A stretch of 64,000 nucleotides of DNA from Hylemonella gracilis ATCC 19624 (GTDB lineage Bacteria; Pseudomonadota; Gammaproteobacteria; Burkholderiales; Burkholderiaceae_C). The translations under genes were made by a program, and so were the position numbers. Below, piece after piece: positions 10,930 to 19,765 of this stretch. Within the stretch, counting starts at the first letter, position 1. The number at the start of each line of letters is the position of its first letter. The stretch is from NCBI RefSeq assembly GCF_000211835.1, contig NZ_AEGR01000050.1:18264-82263 (forward strand), read 5' to 3'. Under the pieces are notes generated by a model. That model made no database searches and had not been told where the DNA came from. It saw only the letters and a list, made by a program, of their open reading frames with translations.

Positions 10930-12537
10930 TTACTTGCGGAACATCGCCAGCATGCGGCGCGTGACGGCGAAGCCGCCGAACATGTTGACCGCCGTGAGCA
11001 CCAGCGCGGCGGCGGCCAGCCAACGGATCAGCCCGTCGGGCCGGCTCGCGCCTTCCGCGACCGGCGGCGCGATCTGCACCAGCGCGCCGATGGCGATGAT
11101 GCTGGAGATGGCGTTGGTCACGCTCATCAGCGGCGTGTGCAAGGCGGGCGTGACGTTCCAGACCACCATGTAACCAATGAAGCAGGCCAGCACGAAGACG
11201 GTGAAATGGCCGACGAAGGCTGCCGGCGCGTAGGCACCGATGAACCAGAAGGCCAGCGCGCCCAGCGCGAAGACGATGGCCAGGGTCTTGGCGGGCATGG
11301 GGCCGCCCGGGCCGTGGCCGTGAGCGGCGGCTTTTTTCTCGGGTGCGGCGGCAGCCGGCTTGGGCGCGGGGGCCGCAGCCTTGAGCGGGGGGGCCGGCCA
11401 GGTGATGGTGCCGTCCTTGACCACGGTCAGGCCGCGAATGGCGTCGTCCTCCATGTTGACGTGCATGACGCCATCCTTGGCCTTGCACAGCTCCTCGGTC
11501 AGGCGGAACAGATTCGTCGCGTACAGCGACGACGACTGCTTGGCCAGGCGGCTGACCAGGTCTGTGTAGCCAATGATGGTGACGCCGTGCTTCACAACGG
11601 CCCGGCCTGGCTCGGTCAGCTCGCAATTGCCGCCTTGCTCGGCGGCCATGTCCACGATCACGCTGCCCGGCTTCATGCTCTGGACCATTTCGGCCGTGAT
11701 CAGCTTGGGCGCGGGCTTGCCCGGGATCAGCGCGGTGGTGATGATGATGTCCACCTCGCGCGCTTGCTGCGCGTACATCGCGCGCTGCGCCGCTTGGAAA
11801 CCTTCGCTCATGACCTTGGCGTAGCCGCCGCCGCCCGAGCCTTCCTCCTCGTAATCGACCTTGACGAATTCACCGCCCAGGGAAATGACCTGGTCGGCCA
11901 CCTCGGCACGCGTGTCATTGGCGCGCACGATGGCACCCAAACCCGCTGCCGCGCCAATCGCGGCGAGGCCGGCCACGCCCGCGCCAGCGATGAAGACCTT
12001 GGCCGGCGGTACCTTGCCTGCAGCCGTGATCTGGCCGTTGAAGAAACGGCCGAAAGCGTTGGCGGCCTCGATCACGGCGCGGTAGCCAGCGACGCTGGCC
12101 TGGGAGGTCAGGGCGTCCATCTTCTGGGCCCGTGACAGGGTACGCGGCAGGCAGTCAATCGCCAGCACCGTGGCCTTGCGCGCGGCGAGCTGCTGCATCA
12201 GTTCGGGGTTCTGCGCGGGCCAGACGAAGCCGATCAATGTCGCGCCCTCGCGCAACTGGCTGACTTCGGCCGGGGTCGGGGGGCGCACCTTGAACACCAC
12301 GTCCGCCTTTGTCCACAAGGCGGTGGCATCCGCGGCGATGTCCGCGCCCGCAGCAAGGAAGGCTTCGTCGCTGAAATTCGCCGCCGCTCCCGCGCCGGAT
12401 TCCACCGTGACCGCGAAGCCCAGCTTCACGAGTTTTTCCACCACCTCGGGCGAGGTGGCCACGCGTTGTTCACCGGGGAAAATTTCCCGCGGCACGCCGA
12501 TGCGCTGGGCGACCGGGGTCGTTGAGCCAGTCTGCAT
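10930..12537 (-). CDS. pntA: NAD(P) transhydrogenase, alpha subunit (domains I and II fused)
   Basis: The 535-residue protein combines the soluble NAD(H)-binding domain I (residues 1 to about 385, starting IGVPREIFPGEQRVA) with the membrane domain II of four helices at the C-terminus. Many alphaproteobacteria split these into PntAA and PntAB; here they are one chain joined by an Ala/Pro/Lys-rich linker of about 35 residues with a His-Gly patch. The nucleotide fold contains VFIAGAGVAGLAAIG. The operon promoter should lie in the 175-base gap shared with the divergent Nudix gene. Confidence 0.96.
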   Translation of the reverse strand: MQTGSTTPVAQRIGVPREIFPGEQRVATSPEVVEKLVKLGFAVTVESGAGAAANFSDEAFLAAGADIAADATALWTKADVVFKVRPPTPAEVSQLREGATLIGFVWPAQNPELMQQLAARKATVLAIDCLPRTLSRAQKMDALTSQASVAGYRAVIEAANAFGRFFNGQITAAGKVPPAKVFIAGAGVAGLAAIGAAAGLGAIVRANDTRAEVADQVISLGGEFVKVDYEEEGSGGGGYAKVMSEGFQAAQRAMYAQQAREVDIIITTALIPGKPAPKLITAEMVQSMKPGSVIVDMAAEQGGNCELTEPGRAVVKHGVTIIGYTDLVSRLAKQSSSLYATNLFRLTEELCKAKDGVMHVNMEDDAIRGLTVVKDGTITWPAPPLKAAAPAPKPAAAAPEKKAAAHGHGPGGPMPAKTLAIVFALGALAFWFIGAYAPAAFVGHFTVFVLACFIGYMVVWNVTPALHTPLMSVTNAISSIIAIGALVQIAPPVAEGASRPDGLIRWLAAAALVLTAVNMFGGFAVTRRMLAMFRK

Positions 12538-12712
12538 GCATATCTCCTGGGTAGTTTTGAAAACAGTCGCGCGGGGTCGCCCGGAGGCCGTTCCATGCCG
12601 GGTGGGATGCCGCTCTATTGGGCGGCAAGCTTACCCGAGAAACTCATGTCTCCTTGGAATAAGCGCTATGGCGTTCCAGGGCGTCCCAGGCCGTTTCATA
12701 GAATCCCGCCCC
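12538..12712. promoter_or_regulatory. Divergent pntA / nudJ promoter region
   Basis: This 175-base gap separates the divergent starts of pntA and the Nudix gene. A ribosome-binding sequence AGGAGATATGC lies on the minus strand immediately before the pntA ATG. I cannot name -10 and -35 boxes with confidence. An open frame runs through the gap into nudJ, but most of it lies antisense inside pntA and it has no family match, so I do not treat it as coding. Confidence 0.4.
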
Positions 12713-13201
12713 ATGGACAACCGTTGGAGCCCCAGTGTCACCGTGGCCGCCGTGATCGAGCGTGCTGGCCGTTATCTCCTGGTCGAGGAGGAGACGCCCG
12801 AGGGCTTGCGCCTGAACAATCCGGCCGGCCATCTGGAGCCGGGTGAATCACCCCTGGACGGCTGTGTGCGCGAGGCGCTGGAGGAAACCACCCACCGCTT
12901 CACGCCCACCGATTTGCTGGGTGTTTACCTTTCGCGCTTCCAGCGCCAGCGCCCGGGTGAGCCGCTGCAGGACATCACCTACCTGCGCTTCGCCTTCACC
13001 GGTGAGCTGGGTGATCAGGTGGCTGGCCGCGTGCTCGACGCAGGCATCTTGCGCACGGTCTGGCTCAGTCCCGACGAGGTGCGTGCCAGCCAAGAGCGCC
13101 ATCGCAGCCCCTTGGTGCTGCGCTGCATGGAAGACCATCTGCGCGGACAACGTTATCCGCTGGATGTGGTTTACACCGACGTTTCCTTGTACCTTGCCTG
13201 A
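12713..13201 (+). CDS. nudJ: Nudix hydrolase, NudJ-like
   Basis: Nudix enzymes cleave nucleoside diphosphate-linked compounds; NudJ acts on thiamine pyrimidine pyrophosphate and nucleoside triphosphates. The 162-residue product from the ATG at 12713 begins [16 protein letters not shown]. The Nudix box is GHLEPGES followed by REALEET (about residues 39-61). The usual Gly late in the box is Thr here, a change I also associate with betaproteobacterial NudJ relatives. It precedes mnmA on the same strand, as in many genomes, which supports NudJ over other Nudix members. The exact substrate is inferred. Confidence 0.85.
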   Translation: MDNRWSPSVTVAAVIERAGRYLLVEEETPEGLRLNNPAGHLEPGESPLDGCVREALEETTHRFTPTDLLGVYLSRFQRQRPGEPLQDITYLRFAFTGELGDQVAGRVLDAGILRTVWLSPDEVRASQERHRSPLVLRCMEDHLRGQRYPLDVVYTDVSLYLA

Positions 13202-13236
13202 GACCGCCCCGACCGACTAGCTCAGCTTGCAACAAA

Positions 13237-13270
13237 TCCCCAGCCCGGCGGTCTACGGGAGGCCTGGGGA
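13237..13270 (+). other. Stem-loop before mnmA
   Basis: TCCCCAG (13237-13243) plus CCCG pair with CGGG and CTGGGGA (13264-13270), with a small bulge. The hairpin ends 14 bases before the mnmA ATG and is not followed by a U run. It could be a weak terminator for nudJ or a translational control element for mnmA. Confidence 0.35.
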
Positions 13271-13284
13271 TAATCCTGGTCATC

Positions 13285-14445
13285 ATGGACAAGTCGAATC
13301 GCGGTCAGCGCGTGGTTGTGGGTTTGAGCGGGGGCGTGGACTCCGCCGTCACCGCCTACCTGCTGAAAAAGCAGGGCCACGACGTTGTCGGCATCTTCAT
13401 GAAGAACTGGGAAGATGACGACGACAACGAGTACTGCTCCTCCAACGTCGATTTCGTGGACGCAGCCGCCGTGGCTGACGTGATCGGCATCGAGATCGAG
13501 CACGTCAATTTCGCCGCCGAGTACAAGGACCGCGTGTTCGCCGAATTCCTGCGCGAGTACCAGGCCGGTCGCACGCCCAACCCGGACGTGCTGTGCAACG
13601 CCGAAATCAAGTTCAAGGCTTTCCTGGACCACGCCATGCGCTTGGGGGCCGAGAAGATCGCCACCGGGCACTATGCCCGCGTGCGACTCAACGAAAAGAC
13701 CGGTAAGCACGAACTGCTCAAGGGGCTGGACCCGTCCAAGGACCAGAGTTATTTCCTGCATCGCCTGAACCAGGCGCAGCTCAGCAAGACGCTGTTCCCC
13801 GTGGGCGAGTTGCACAAGACCGAGGTGCGCCGCATCGCGGCCGAGATCGGCCTGCCGAACGCCAAGAAGAAGGACTCCACCGGCATCTGCTTCATTGGGG
13901 AGCGGCCGTTCCGCGAGTTTCTCAACCGCTACATCCAGAAGGAACCCGGCCCGATCAAGGACGGCACGCCCTTGCCGGGCAGCCCGGACTACGAACGCGC
14001 CCATGGCCGCGTCATTGGCAAGCATGTGGGCCTGAGCTTCTACACCCTGGGGCAGCGTCAGGGCTTGGGCATCGGCGGCATCAAGGACAAGGGTGCCCAA
14101 AAGGGCGGGGGTGAGCACGAGCCCTGGTTCGTCGCCCGCAAGGACATGGACAAGAACCAGCTGTGGGTGGTGCAGGGCCATGATCATCCGCTGCTGCAAA
14201 GCCACGGCTTGCACGCGCTGGATGCCAGCTGGATCGCGGGCGAGCCGCCCCTGCCCGGGGACTTGCACGCCAAGGCCCGCTACCGTCAGGCCGACGCGGC
14301 CTGCACGCTGGACCACGTCGAGGACTCAGGTTTCAGTCTGCGGTTTCCCGAAGCCCAGTGGGCGGTGACTCCGGGACAAAGCGCCGTGTTGTACGACGGT
14401 GAAGTCTGCCTGGGCGGCGGCATTGTCCAGCAGGCCCACCCCTGA
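13285..14445 (+). CDS. mnmA: tRNA-specific 2-thiouridylase
   Basis: MnmA adds sulfur to uridine 34 of tRNA for Lys, Glu and Gln. The 386-residue protein has the PP-loop ATP-binding motif SGGVDS at 15-20, the first catalytic cysteine at 104 (NPDVLC), and the second at 202 ([10 protein letters not shown]). The tRNA-contacting region DQSYFLHRL is present. Length is slightly above the usual 360-370 owing to a Lys/Gly-rich insert near 270-280. The gene follows a short hairpin and a Nudix gene on the same strand. Confidence 0.97.
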   Translation: MDKSNRGQRVVVGLSGGVDSAVTAYLLKKQGHDVVGIFMKNWEDDDDNEYCSSNVDFVDAAAVADVIGIEIEHVNFAAEYKDRVFAEFLREYQAGRTPNPDVLCNAEIKFKAFLDHAMRLGAEKIATGHYARVRLNEKTGKHELLKGLDPSKDQSYFLHRLNQAQLSKTLFPVGELHKTEVRRIAAEIGLPNAKKKDSTGICFIGERPFREFLNRYIQKEPGPIKDGTPLPGSPDYERAHGRVIGKHVGLSFYTLGQRQGLGIGGIKDKGAQKGGGEHEPWFVARKDMDKNQLWVVQGHDHPLLQSHGLHALDASWIAGEPPLPGDLHAKARYRQADAACTLDHVEDSGFSLRFPEAQWAVTPGQSAVLYDGEVCLGGGIVQQAHP

Positions 14446-14467
14446 GGGGCAGTGGCCGCTTCCCCTC
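14444..14467. repeat. GC-rich inverted repeat after mnmA
   Basis: GAGGGG (14444-14449) pairs with CCCCTC (14462-14467), with additional pairing inside. It overlaps the mnmA stop and lies between convergent genes. No U run follows. Similar short GC-rich repeats are common between genes in Comamonadaceae, but only one clear copy is in this window. Confidence 0.35.
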
Positions 14468-14546
14468 AAGGGGGTAACGCCAGCAGCGCGGCAAAGCCGG
14501 TTCTACGGCCTTTCGCGCTTTGCGTTTCTGGCGTTCCAAGCCATGC

Positions 14547-14861
14547 TCAGATTCCCCAAACCACGTCCGCGTCCGCTGCCCGGCTGTGTCGCAGCATGTC
14601 GATGAAGGGGGCGGCCCGCTGGCGCAGGCTGACGGTCTCCTCGGCCCCATCTTCCACATCCTCTGCGTGAGCTTCGACGGCTTCCTGCTCTTCACGCTGG
14701 ATCGCGGCCTCCAACGCAGCGACTGCCGCTGGCATGTCGCCGGGGCGCAAGATCCCGCGCCGTTCCTCACCGTACTTGCCGATGATCTGCAGGATGCGTC
14801 GCCCCTGCGGCTCCAGCATCAGCAGGTCGGAGGCGGCGCGGGACTGGAACTTGTAGAGCAT
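14547..14861 (-). CDS. DUF1840 family protein
   Basis: Function unknown. The 104-residue protein starts MLYKFQSRAASDLLMLEP, and continues with GRRILQIIGK and an Ala/Glu-rich helical segment (AAVAALEAAI) before RQRAAPFIDML. This pattern matches the small cytoplasmic DUF1840 family of betaproteobacteria. No signal peptide or membrane segment is visible. It lies downstream of the acyl-CoA-binding gene on the same strand with a 56-base gap. Nothing in the neighbours fixes a role. Confidence 0.85.
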   Translation of the reverse strand: MLYKFQSRAASDLLMLEPQGRRILQIIGKYGEERRGILRPGDMPAAVAALEAAIQREEQEAVEAHAEDVEDGAEETVSLRQRAAPFIDMLRHSRAADADVVWGI

Positions 14862-14917
14862 GGTGTGCAGTCGGTTAAGCGGCGCGCCGCCCGGGTGGGG
14901 GCGTAGCGCCGCTGGGT

Positions 14918-15172
14918 TCAGCTCAGGGAATCGATCAAATCAATGTAGTCCTGCATGGCCGCGTCGGCGCTCTTGCCCTTGTGCGCGTTCCACGAGTCCC
15001 ACTTGGCGCGGGCCACCATGTCGGTGAAGCTGGGGCGCGAGCCGGTTGCGTCGCCTTCGGTCGCCTGCTTGTAGAGGGAATAGATCTTGAGCAGGGTGGC
15101 GTTGTCGGGGCGTTCGTCCAGTTCCTTGGATTTGGCGATGGCGGCTTCAAACTGTTTTTTCAGGTCGCTCAT
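14918..15172 (-). CDS. Acyl-CoA-binding protein
   Basis: The 84-residue protein has the four-helix ACBP pattern: LKKQFEAAIAKSKEL, then LLKIYSLYKQATEGD, RPSFTDMVARAKWDSWN and a final helix MQDYIDLIDSL. The Tyr and Lys residues of YSLYKQAT and the W-D-W segment that contact acyl-CoA are present. It would buffer acyl-CoA in the cytoplasm. Its ATG lies 26 bases inside the 3' end of the TetR gene upstream, so the two are probably cotranscribed and coupled. Confidence 0.92.
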   Translation of the reverse strand: MSDLKKQFEAAIAKSKELDERPDNATLLKIYSLYKQATEGDATGSRPSFTDMVARAKWDSWNAHKGKSADAAMQDYIDLIDSLS

Positions 15173-15908
15173 GGCGGGGTTCCGTGTTCAGGGGTTGTCG
15201 TTCACGAAGCAGGATGGCCTCGGGCTGGTAGGCGCGCAGCAGGTGCCGCAGCAGCGTTTGTTGCGCTGGAACCAGATAGGGTAACAGCAAAGCCAGGGAC
15301 TGGGCCGCTGCGCGCAGCACCGCGTTCTGCAATTGTTCGGGTTCGAGCGCATGGCGTGGATCGAGGGCGTAGTCATGGCTAAGCCCAAGGCTCAGCAGCA
15401 CGCTCTGGGTGGTGGCCAGTTGGTCGAGCTGGGCCGCGAAGTCCCGCGCCGCGTCCGGGCCTTCGGCCAGTCGACCGGGTTCGAGCGCGCCCTGCGCCTG
15501 CAGGCTGTCGAGCAGCTGGCGCAGGGCGGCAGTCTGGGCCAGCATCAGCCTACGCATGCCCTGTTCCAGGTGGCGGTTGCGCTGCAGCAGCAAGCTCAGG
15601 TCGCGGTACAGGAAGCGGCAATCCCAGATGCGTTCCGCCAAGCTGTGGGTGAAGAACCAGGCGTCTTCCACGTCGCGCGCATCCGAGGCGGCGGTCAAAA
15701 GGGGGGACAAGGCCTCCAGGTGGTGGTCGAACAGGGTATTGACCAGGCCATCCTTGCTGGGGTGGTGGTAGTGCAAATTGCCCGCGCTGATGCCCATCTC
15801 AGCAGCGATCTGCCCGGTCGACACCTGCGGTTCGCCATAGCGGTTGAACAGCGCCAGCGCCGTTTCCTGGATACGCTCGGCCGTGCGGCGCGGAGCTTTG
15901 CGGGTCAT
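15147..15908 (-). CDS. TetR/AcrR family transcriptional regulator
   Basis: The 253-residue protein has an N-terminal TetR helix-turn-helix (RIQETALALFNRYG, then IAAEMGISAGNLHYHHPSK, about residues 12-52) and a long ligand domain. The HTH end YHHPSKDGL differs slightly from the common YYHFKSK. It overlaps the acyl-CoA-binding gene by 26 bases and lies downstream of a phasin-like gene, so regulation of lipid or polyhydroxyalkanoate metabolism is a fair guess. The C-terminus ends in a charged tail. Ligand unknown. Confidence 0.9.
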   Translation of the reverse strand: MTRKAPRRTAERIQETALALFNRYGEPQVSTGQIAAEMGISAGNLHYHHPSKDGLVNTLFDHHLEALSPLLTAASDARDVEDAWFFTHSLAERIWDCRFLYRDLSLLLQRNRHLEQGMRRLMLAQTAALRQLLDSLQAQGALEPGRLAEGPDAARDFAAQLDQLATTQSVLLSLGLSHDYALDPRHALEPEQLQNAVLRAAAQSLALLLPYLVPAQQTLLRHLLRAYQPEAILLRERQPLNTEPRHERPEKTV

Positions 15909-15926
15909 CGCGGTGTTGGCCCGCGT

Positions 15927-16427
15927 TCAGCGGGTCTGCTTGGCGGCAGTCTTGCGGGTGGGCGTTTTGCGTGCCGCTGTCTTTGCCGCGCCCGTGGTTT
16001 TTTTCCTCGCCGCGGTCTTTGTGGCGCGCGCCGTACCGCGCCCGTCGGTGTTGGTGGCCTCAAGCTCGGCTTCCAGGCGCGCAATGCGGTCCTTCAATGC
16101 CTGCAGCTCCTGGGCGGTCGGCAGGCCCAGCCGCTGCAGGGTGCGCGCTACGCGCTCCTCGAACAGACCTTCCAGCTTGCTCCACTGCTGACCCAGGTTG
16201 TCACTCAGTTTGTCACTGAAGTTGTCGCCCAACTTCTGGTTAAAGGCGGCCTGAGCTTTTTCCGCCACCGAGCCGGCCATGGCCTGGGTGCGGCGTTGCA
16301 TGGCCAAGCCCTCCTGCACCAGCGCGTCCAGCACCTGGCTGCCTTGCGCTTGAGCCCGTGCCAAGGCGTCCAGGCCGCCTTGCCAGATCTGACGGGCGGT
16401 TTCGTCGAAATCAGGGTGTTTCTGCAT
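15927..16427 (-). CDS. Phasin-like granule-associated protein with lysine-rich tail
   Basis: The start at 16425-16427 (MQKHPDFDETARQIWQ) is set by GGAGGAG seven bases before it. The 166-residue protein is helical for the first 110 residues, with a short leucine-rich coiled coil (LQALKDRIARLEAELEA), then a repetitive tail of Lys, Thr, Ala and Pro (KTAARKK, KTPTRKT, KQTR). This matches PhaF/PhaI-type granule proteins, in which the tail resembles histone H1 and binds DNA. It may tie polyhydroxyalkanoate granules to the nucleoid. No PHA synthase is in the window. Confidence 0.75.
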   Translation of the reverse strand: MQKHPDFDETARQIWQGGLDALARAQAQGSQVLDALVQEGLAMQRRTQAMAGSVAEKAQAAFNQKLGDNFSDKLSDNLGQQWSKLEGLFEERVARTLQRLGLPTAQELQALKDRIARLEAELEATNTDGRGTARATKTAARKKTTGAAKTAARKTPTRKTAAKQTR

Positions 16428-16519
16428 GATGTCTCCTCCGCAGGTATGCACTGTAAGGTGTCGGTGAGGGGAGCACCAGAGGGTGCTGCGATAATCCCTG
16501 CGATTAAAAATACCGAGGG
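16428..16519. promoter_or_regulatory. Divergent phasin / rfbB promoter region
   Basis: This 92-base gap marks the boundary between core genes and the polysaccharide region. A GATAAT hexamer at about 16489-16494 followed by an A-rich stretch (GATTAAAAATACC) is a reasonable -10 region for the rfb operon. GAGGG lies just before the rfbB ATG at 16520. Confidence 0.4.
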
Positions 16520-17596
16520 ATGGCAGGAATGATTCTGGTGACAGGTGGGGCGGGTTTCATCGGCTCCAACTTCGTGCTGGACTGGCTGGGGACAGGCCAT
16601 GCGCATCGCGACGAGCCGGTGCTGAATCTGGACAAGCTCACCTACGCGGGCAATCTGGAAAATCTTGCCTCGTTGCAAGGTGATGCTCGGCATGTTTTTG
16701 TGCAGGGCGACATTGGCGACAGCGCCTTGTTGACCTGCCTGCTGGCCGAGCACCGGCCGCGAGCCGTCGTCAACTTCGCCGCCGAGTCCCATGTGGACCG
16801 CTCCATCCACGGTCCCGAGGATTTCATCCAGACCAACATCGTTGGCACCTTCCGCCTGCTGGAGGCCGTGCGGGCTTATTGGAGTGGCCTGAACGAGCCT
16901 ACCCGATCGGCCTTCCGCTTCCTGCATGTGTCCACCGACGAGGTTTATGGTTCCTTGGCGGCACAAGACCCAGCCTTCACCGAGGCGCATAGCTACGAAC
17001 CAAACAGCCCCTATTCCGCCAGCAAGGCCGCGAGTGACCACCTGGTGCGCGCCTATCACCATACCTATGGTCTGCCGGTGCTGACCACCAACTGTTCGAA
17101 CAACTACGGACCCTACCATTTCCCCGAAAAGCTGATCCCGCTGATGATCGTCAACGCCATTGACGGCAAGCCGCTGCCGGTGTATGGCGACGGCATGCAG
17201 GTACGCGACTGGCTCTACGTCAAGGACCATTGCAGCGCCGTCCGCGAGGTGCTGGTGAGTGGCCGGGTGGGCGAGACCTACAACGTGGGTGGGTGGAACG
17301 AGAAACCCAATATCGAGATCGTTAAGACCCTGTGTACCTTGCTCGATGAGTTGCATCCACGGGGGGACGGTCAAGCTTATGCCCGACAGATTAGCTACGT
17401 GAAGGACCGGCCCGGCCACGACCGGCGCTACGCCATCGACGCGCGCAAGCTGGAACGTGAGCTGGGTTGGAAGCCTACCGAAACCTTCGAAACCGGCATC
17501 CGCAAAACGGTCGAGTGGTATCTGCAGAACCCGGATTGGGTGGCAAGGGTGCAATCCGGCGCTTACCGCGACTGGGTTCAAAAGCAGTACGCCTGA
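16520..17596 (+). CDS. rfbB: dTDP-glucose 4,6-dehydratase
   Basis: RfbB (RmlB) makes dTDP-4-keto-6-deoxyglucose, the branch point for L-rhamnose and 3-amino-sugar synthesis. The protein of about 358 residues has the NAD-binding loop [11 protein letters not shown] near the start and the catalytic Tyr-Lys pair in YSASK at about 165-169, with the STDEVYG motif (dehydratase Asp/Glu pair). A second in-frame ATG at 16529 is equally possible as the start. The gene opens the polysaccharide region and is followed by rfbD after 20 bases. Confidence 0.96.
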   Translation: MAGMILVTGGAGFIGSNFVLDWLGTGHAHRDEPVLNLDKLTYAGNLENLASLQGDARHVFVQGDIGDSALLTCLLAEHRPRAVVNFAAESHVDRSIHGPEDFIQTNIVGTFRLLEAVRAYWSGLNEPTRSAFRFLHVSTDEVYGSLAAQDPAFTEAHSYEPNSPYSASKAASDHLVRAYHHTYGLPVLTTNCSNNYGPYHFPEKLIPLMIVNAIDGKPLPVYGDGMQVRDWLYVKDHCSAVREVLVSGRVGETYNVGGWNEKPNIEIVKTLCTLLDELHPRGDGQAYARQISYVKDRPGHDRRYAIDARKLERELGWKPTETFETGIRKTVEWYLQNPDWVARVQSGAYRDWVQKQYA

Positions 17597-17616
17597 GCAC
17601 CAAGTACGGCGCGCGC

Positions 17617-18519
17617 ATGAAGATCCTTCTTTTTGGCAAGAACGGCCAGGTCGGCTGGGAGCTGCAACGCAGCCTGGCGCCGCTGGGCGAAGTGATTGCG
17701 GTGGATCGTGTGGGCGTGGATGGTCTGTGCGGCGACCTGAGTGACCTCGACTGCCTGCAACGCACCGTGCGTGCCGTGCAGCCCCAGGTGATCGTCAACG
17801 CCGCAGCCTACACCGCGGTGGACCTTGCCGAGACCGATGTCGCCGCCGCGTACCGCATCAATGCAGAGGCACCAGGGGTGCTGGCTCGTGCAGCCGCGCA
17901 ACACGACGCGCTACTGGTGCACTACAGCACGGACTATGTGTTTGATGGCAGCGGTGAACGGCCCTGGCGTGAGGACGATGCCCCCGCGCCCCTGAGCGTG
18001 TATGGCCGAACCAAGCTGGAAGGCGAGCAAGCCATCCGAGCCAGTAGCTGCCGACATCTGATTTTTCGCACCAGTTGGGTCTATGCCGCGCGTGGGGACA
18101 ATTTCGCCAAGGCCATGCTCCGCCTCGCTGTGGAACAAGACGAGCTAAGGGCGATCAACGACCAGTTGGGCGCGCCGACCGGGGCGGATCTGCTGGCGGA
18201 CGTGACGGCTCATGCAATTCGTTGGGTTGTGCTTGCGAACGACGGCAGCGCAGCTTCAGGTATCTATCACCTCGCCTCGGCGGGGGAGGCTAGCTGGTTT
18301 GACTATGCGCGATTTGTTCTGGCGCATGCGCAGCAAAAAGGCCGGGTGCTCAAGGTCGCTCCGCAGCAGGTTCGGGCCATCCCAGCCAGTGCCTACCCTG
18401 GGTCTGCGCGCAGGCCCCACAATTCGCGGTTGGATTGCACACGCCTGCGGCAGACTTTTGGTCTGGCACTGCCGCCTTGGCAAAGCGGCATGACGCGCAT
18501 GCTCGACGAAATTCTCTGA
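17617..18519 (+). CDS. rfbD: dTDP-4-dehydrorhamnose reductase
   Basis: RfbD (RmlD) does the last step of dTDP-L-rhamnose synthesis using NAD(P)H. I start it at the ATG at 17617, giving 300 residues beginning MKILLFGKNGQVGWEL; the long upstream open frame lies in the wrong frame over rfbB and is not coding. STDYVFDG and the Tyr-Lys pair in YGRTKLEGE are present. It lies between rfbB and rfbA, the usual rml set in slightly changed order (B-D-A-C). Confidence 0.96.
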   Translation: MKILLFGKNGQVGWELQRSLAPLGEVIAVDRVGVDGLCGDLSDLDCLQRTVRAVQPQVIVNAAAYTAVDLAETDVAAAYRINAEAPGVLARAAAQHDALLVHYSTDYVFDGSGERPWREDDAPAPLSVYGRTKLEGEQAIRASSCRHLIFRTSWVYAARGDNFAKAMLRLAVEQDELRAINDQLGAPTGADLLADVTAHAIRWVVLANDGSAASGIYHLASAGEASWFDYARFVLAHAQQKGRVLKVAPQQVRAIPASAYPGSARRPHNSRLDCTRLRQTFGLALPPWQSGMTRMLDEIL

Positions 18520-18531
18520 GACAAGATCACC

Positions 18532-19419
18532 ATGGCATTTCCCAAACGCAAGGGCATCATCCTCGCAGGCGGCTCCGGGACTCGGCTGCATCCGGCCACG
18601 CTGGCCATCAGCAAGCAACTGTTGCCGGTCTATGACAAGCCCATGGTTTATTACCCCTTGAGCACGCTGATGCTCGCGGGCATCGGCGACATCCTGCTCA
18701 TCAGCACGCCTCAGGATACGCCGCGCTTCACGCAGTTGCTGGGTGATGGTAGCCGGTGGGGCCTGAACATCCAGTACGCCGTGCAGCCCAGCCCGGACGG
18801 GTTGGTTCAGGCGTTCATCATTGGCGAGCGGTTCGTTGGTAATCACCCCAGTGCTCTGGTGTTAGGCGACAACATCTTTCATGGACATGACTTCCAGACC
18901 TTGCTGGGCAAGGCCATGGCGCACCAGGGTGGCGCCACCGTGTTCGCCTATCACGTCAATGATCCGGAGCGCTATGGCGTGGCGGAATTCGATGCGCAGG
19001 GCAGGGTGCTGTCGCTCGAGGAAAAACCCAAGGTGCCCAAGAGCAACTATGCGGTAACCGGCCTTTATTTCTATGATGCTCAAGTGGTGGAGTTGGCGAA
19101 GCGCGTGCGTCCCTCCGCGCGAGGCGAGCTCGAGATCACCGACCTCAATCGCCTGTATCTCGAGCAGGGGAAGCTGAGCGTGGAACTCATGGGCCGTGGG
19201 TACGCCTGGCTGGACACGGGCACGCATGAGAGCTTGCTGGAGGCTAGTCAGTTCATCGCCACGCTGGAACAGCGCCAGGGTCTGAAGGTGGCCAGCCCCG
19301 AGGAAATTGCTTGGCGGCAGGGCTGGATCGATGACGCGCAACTGGAAAAACTGGCTCAGCCCGTGGCGAAGAATGGATACGGCCAGTACCTGTTGCGCTT
19401 GCTTAAGGATAGCGCGTGA
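18532..19419 (+). CDS. rfbA: Glucose-1-phosphate thymidylyltransferase
   Basis: RfbA (RmlA) makes dTDP-glucose from dTTP and glucose 1-phosphate, the first step for both dTDP-sugar branches here. The 295-residue protein has the nucleotidyl-transferase signature GGSGTRLHP at 13-21, [11 protein letters not shown], the metal-binding GDNIFHG and [15 protein letters not shown]. Length is standard. Its TGA overlaps the ATG of the degraded rfbC that follows, so the ancestral operon was rfbB-D-A-C. Confidence 0.97.
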   Translation: MAFPKRKGIILAGGSGTRLHPATLAISKQLLPVYDKPMVYYPLSTLMLAGIGDILLISTPQDTPRFTQLLGDGSRWGLNIQYAVQPSPDGLVQAFIIGERFVGNHPSALVLGDNIFHGHDFQTLLGKAMAHQGGATVFAYHVNDPERYGVAEFDAQGRVLSLEEKPKVPKSNYAVTGLYFYDAQVVELAKRVRPSARGELEITDLNRLYLEQGKLSVELMGRGYAWLDTGTHESLLEASQFIATLEQRQGLKVASPEEIAWRQGWIDDAQLEKLAQPVAKNGYGQYLLRLLKDSA

Positions 19420-19765
19420 TGAGCGTCATCTCCACCGCCTCGCTCGAGGTGCCGATCCTCGGACCCAAGGACTTCGACGCCGCTCGCCGTTTTTTTTCGA
19501 GAGTTTCAATCAGTGCGCCTTCAACGAGGTCGCGGGCAGGAACCACCGTTTCGTGCCGGACAATCACAGCCGCAGCGCAAGGGGCGTGCTGTGCGATTTG
19601 CATTACCAGATCGGGCAACCACAGAGCGAACTCGTGTGCTTGGCGCGCAGCAGTGTGTTTGACGTGGCGGTGGACATCCGAGGGCCTGTGCAAGTGATGA
19701 TGGTTACGTTGTCGGCCAAGGACCAGCAGAGGCTGCCGGCGGTGCAGGCAGAGGTCGTTGCTTGA
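19419..19765 (+). pseudogene. rfbC: Degraded rfbC (dTDP-4-dehydrorhamnose 3,5-epimerase)
   Basis: Reading starts at an ATG overlapping the rfbA stop, with LEVPILGPKDFDAARRFF, but leaves the RfbC frame at a run of eight T (19490-19497). The match continues in another frame as FFFESFNQ, VLCDLHYQ and VFDVAVDIR, then jumps to LSAKDQQ. Compared with the intact copy at 32427 about 68 codons are missing after VDIR, and the catalytic-site RGLHYQ is CDLHYQ. Frameshift plus internal deletion make this non-functional. The remnant TGA overlaps the start of the next glycosyltransferase (TGATG). Confidence 0.93.

Noticed and set aside
10184..11626. A 480-codon minus-strand frame over pntB and pntA.
   Set aside because: Out-of-frame reading across two well-supported genes, extremely Arg-rich.
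12170..12712. Long N-terminal extension of the Nudix protein.
   Set aside because: It mostly lies antisense inside pntA and has no Nudix homology; the ATG at 12713 gives the family length.
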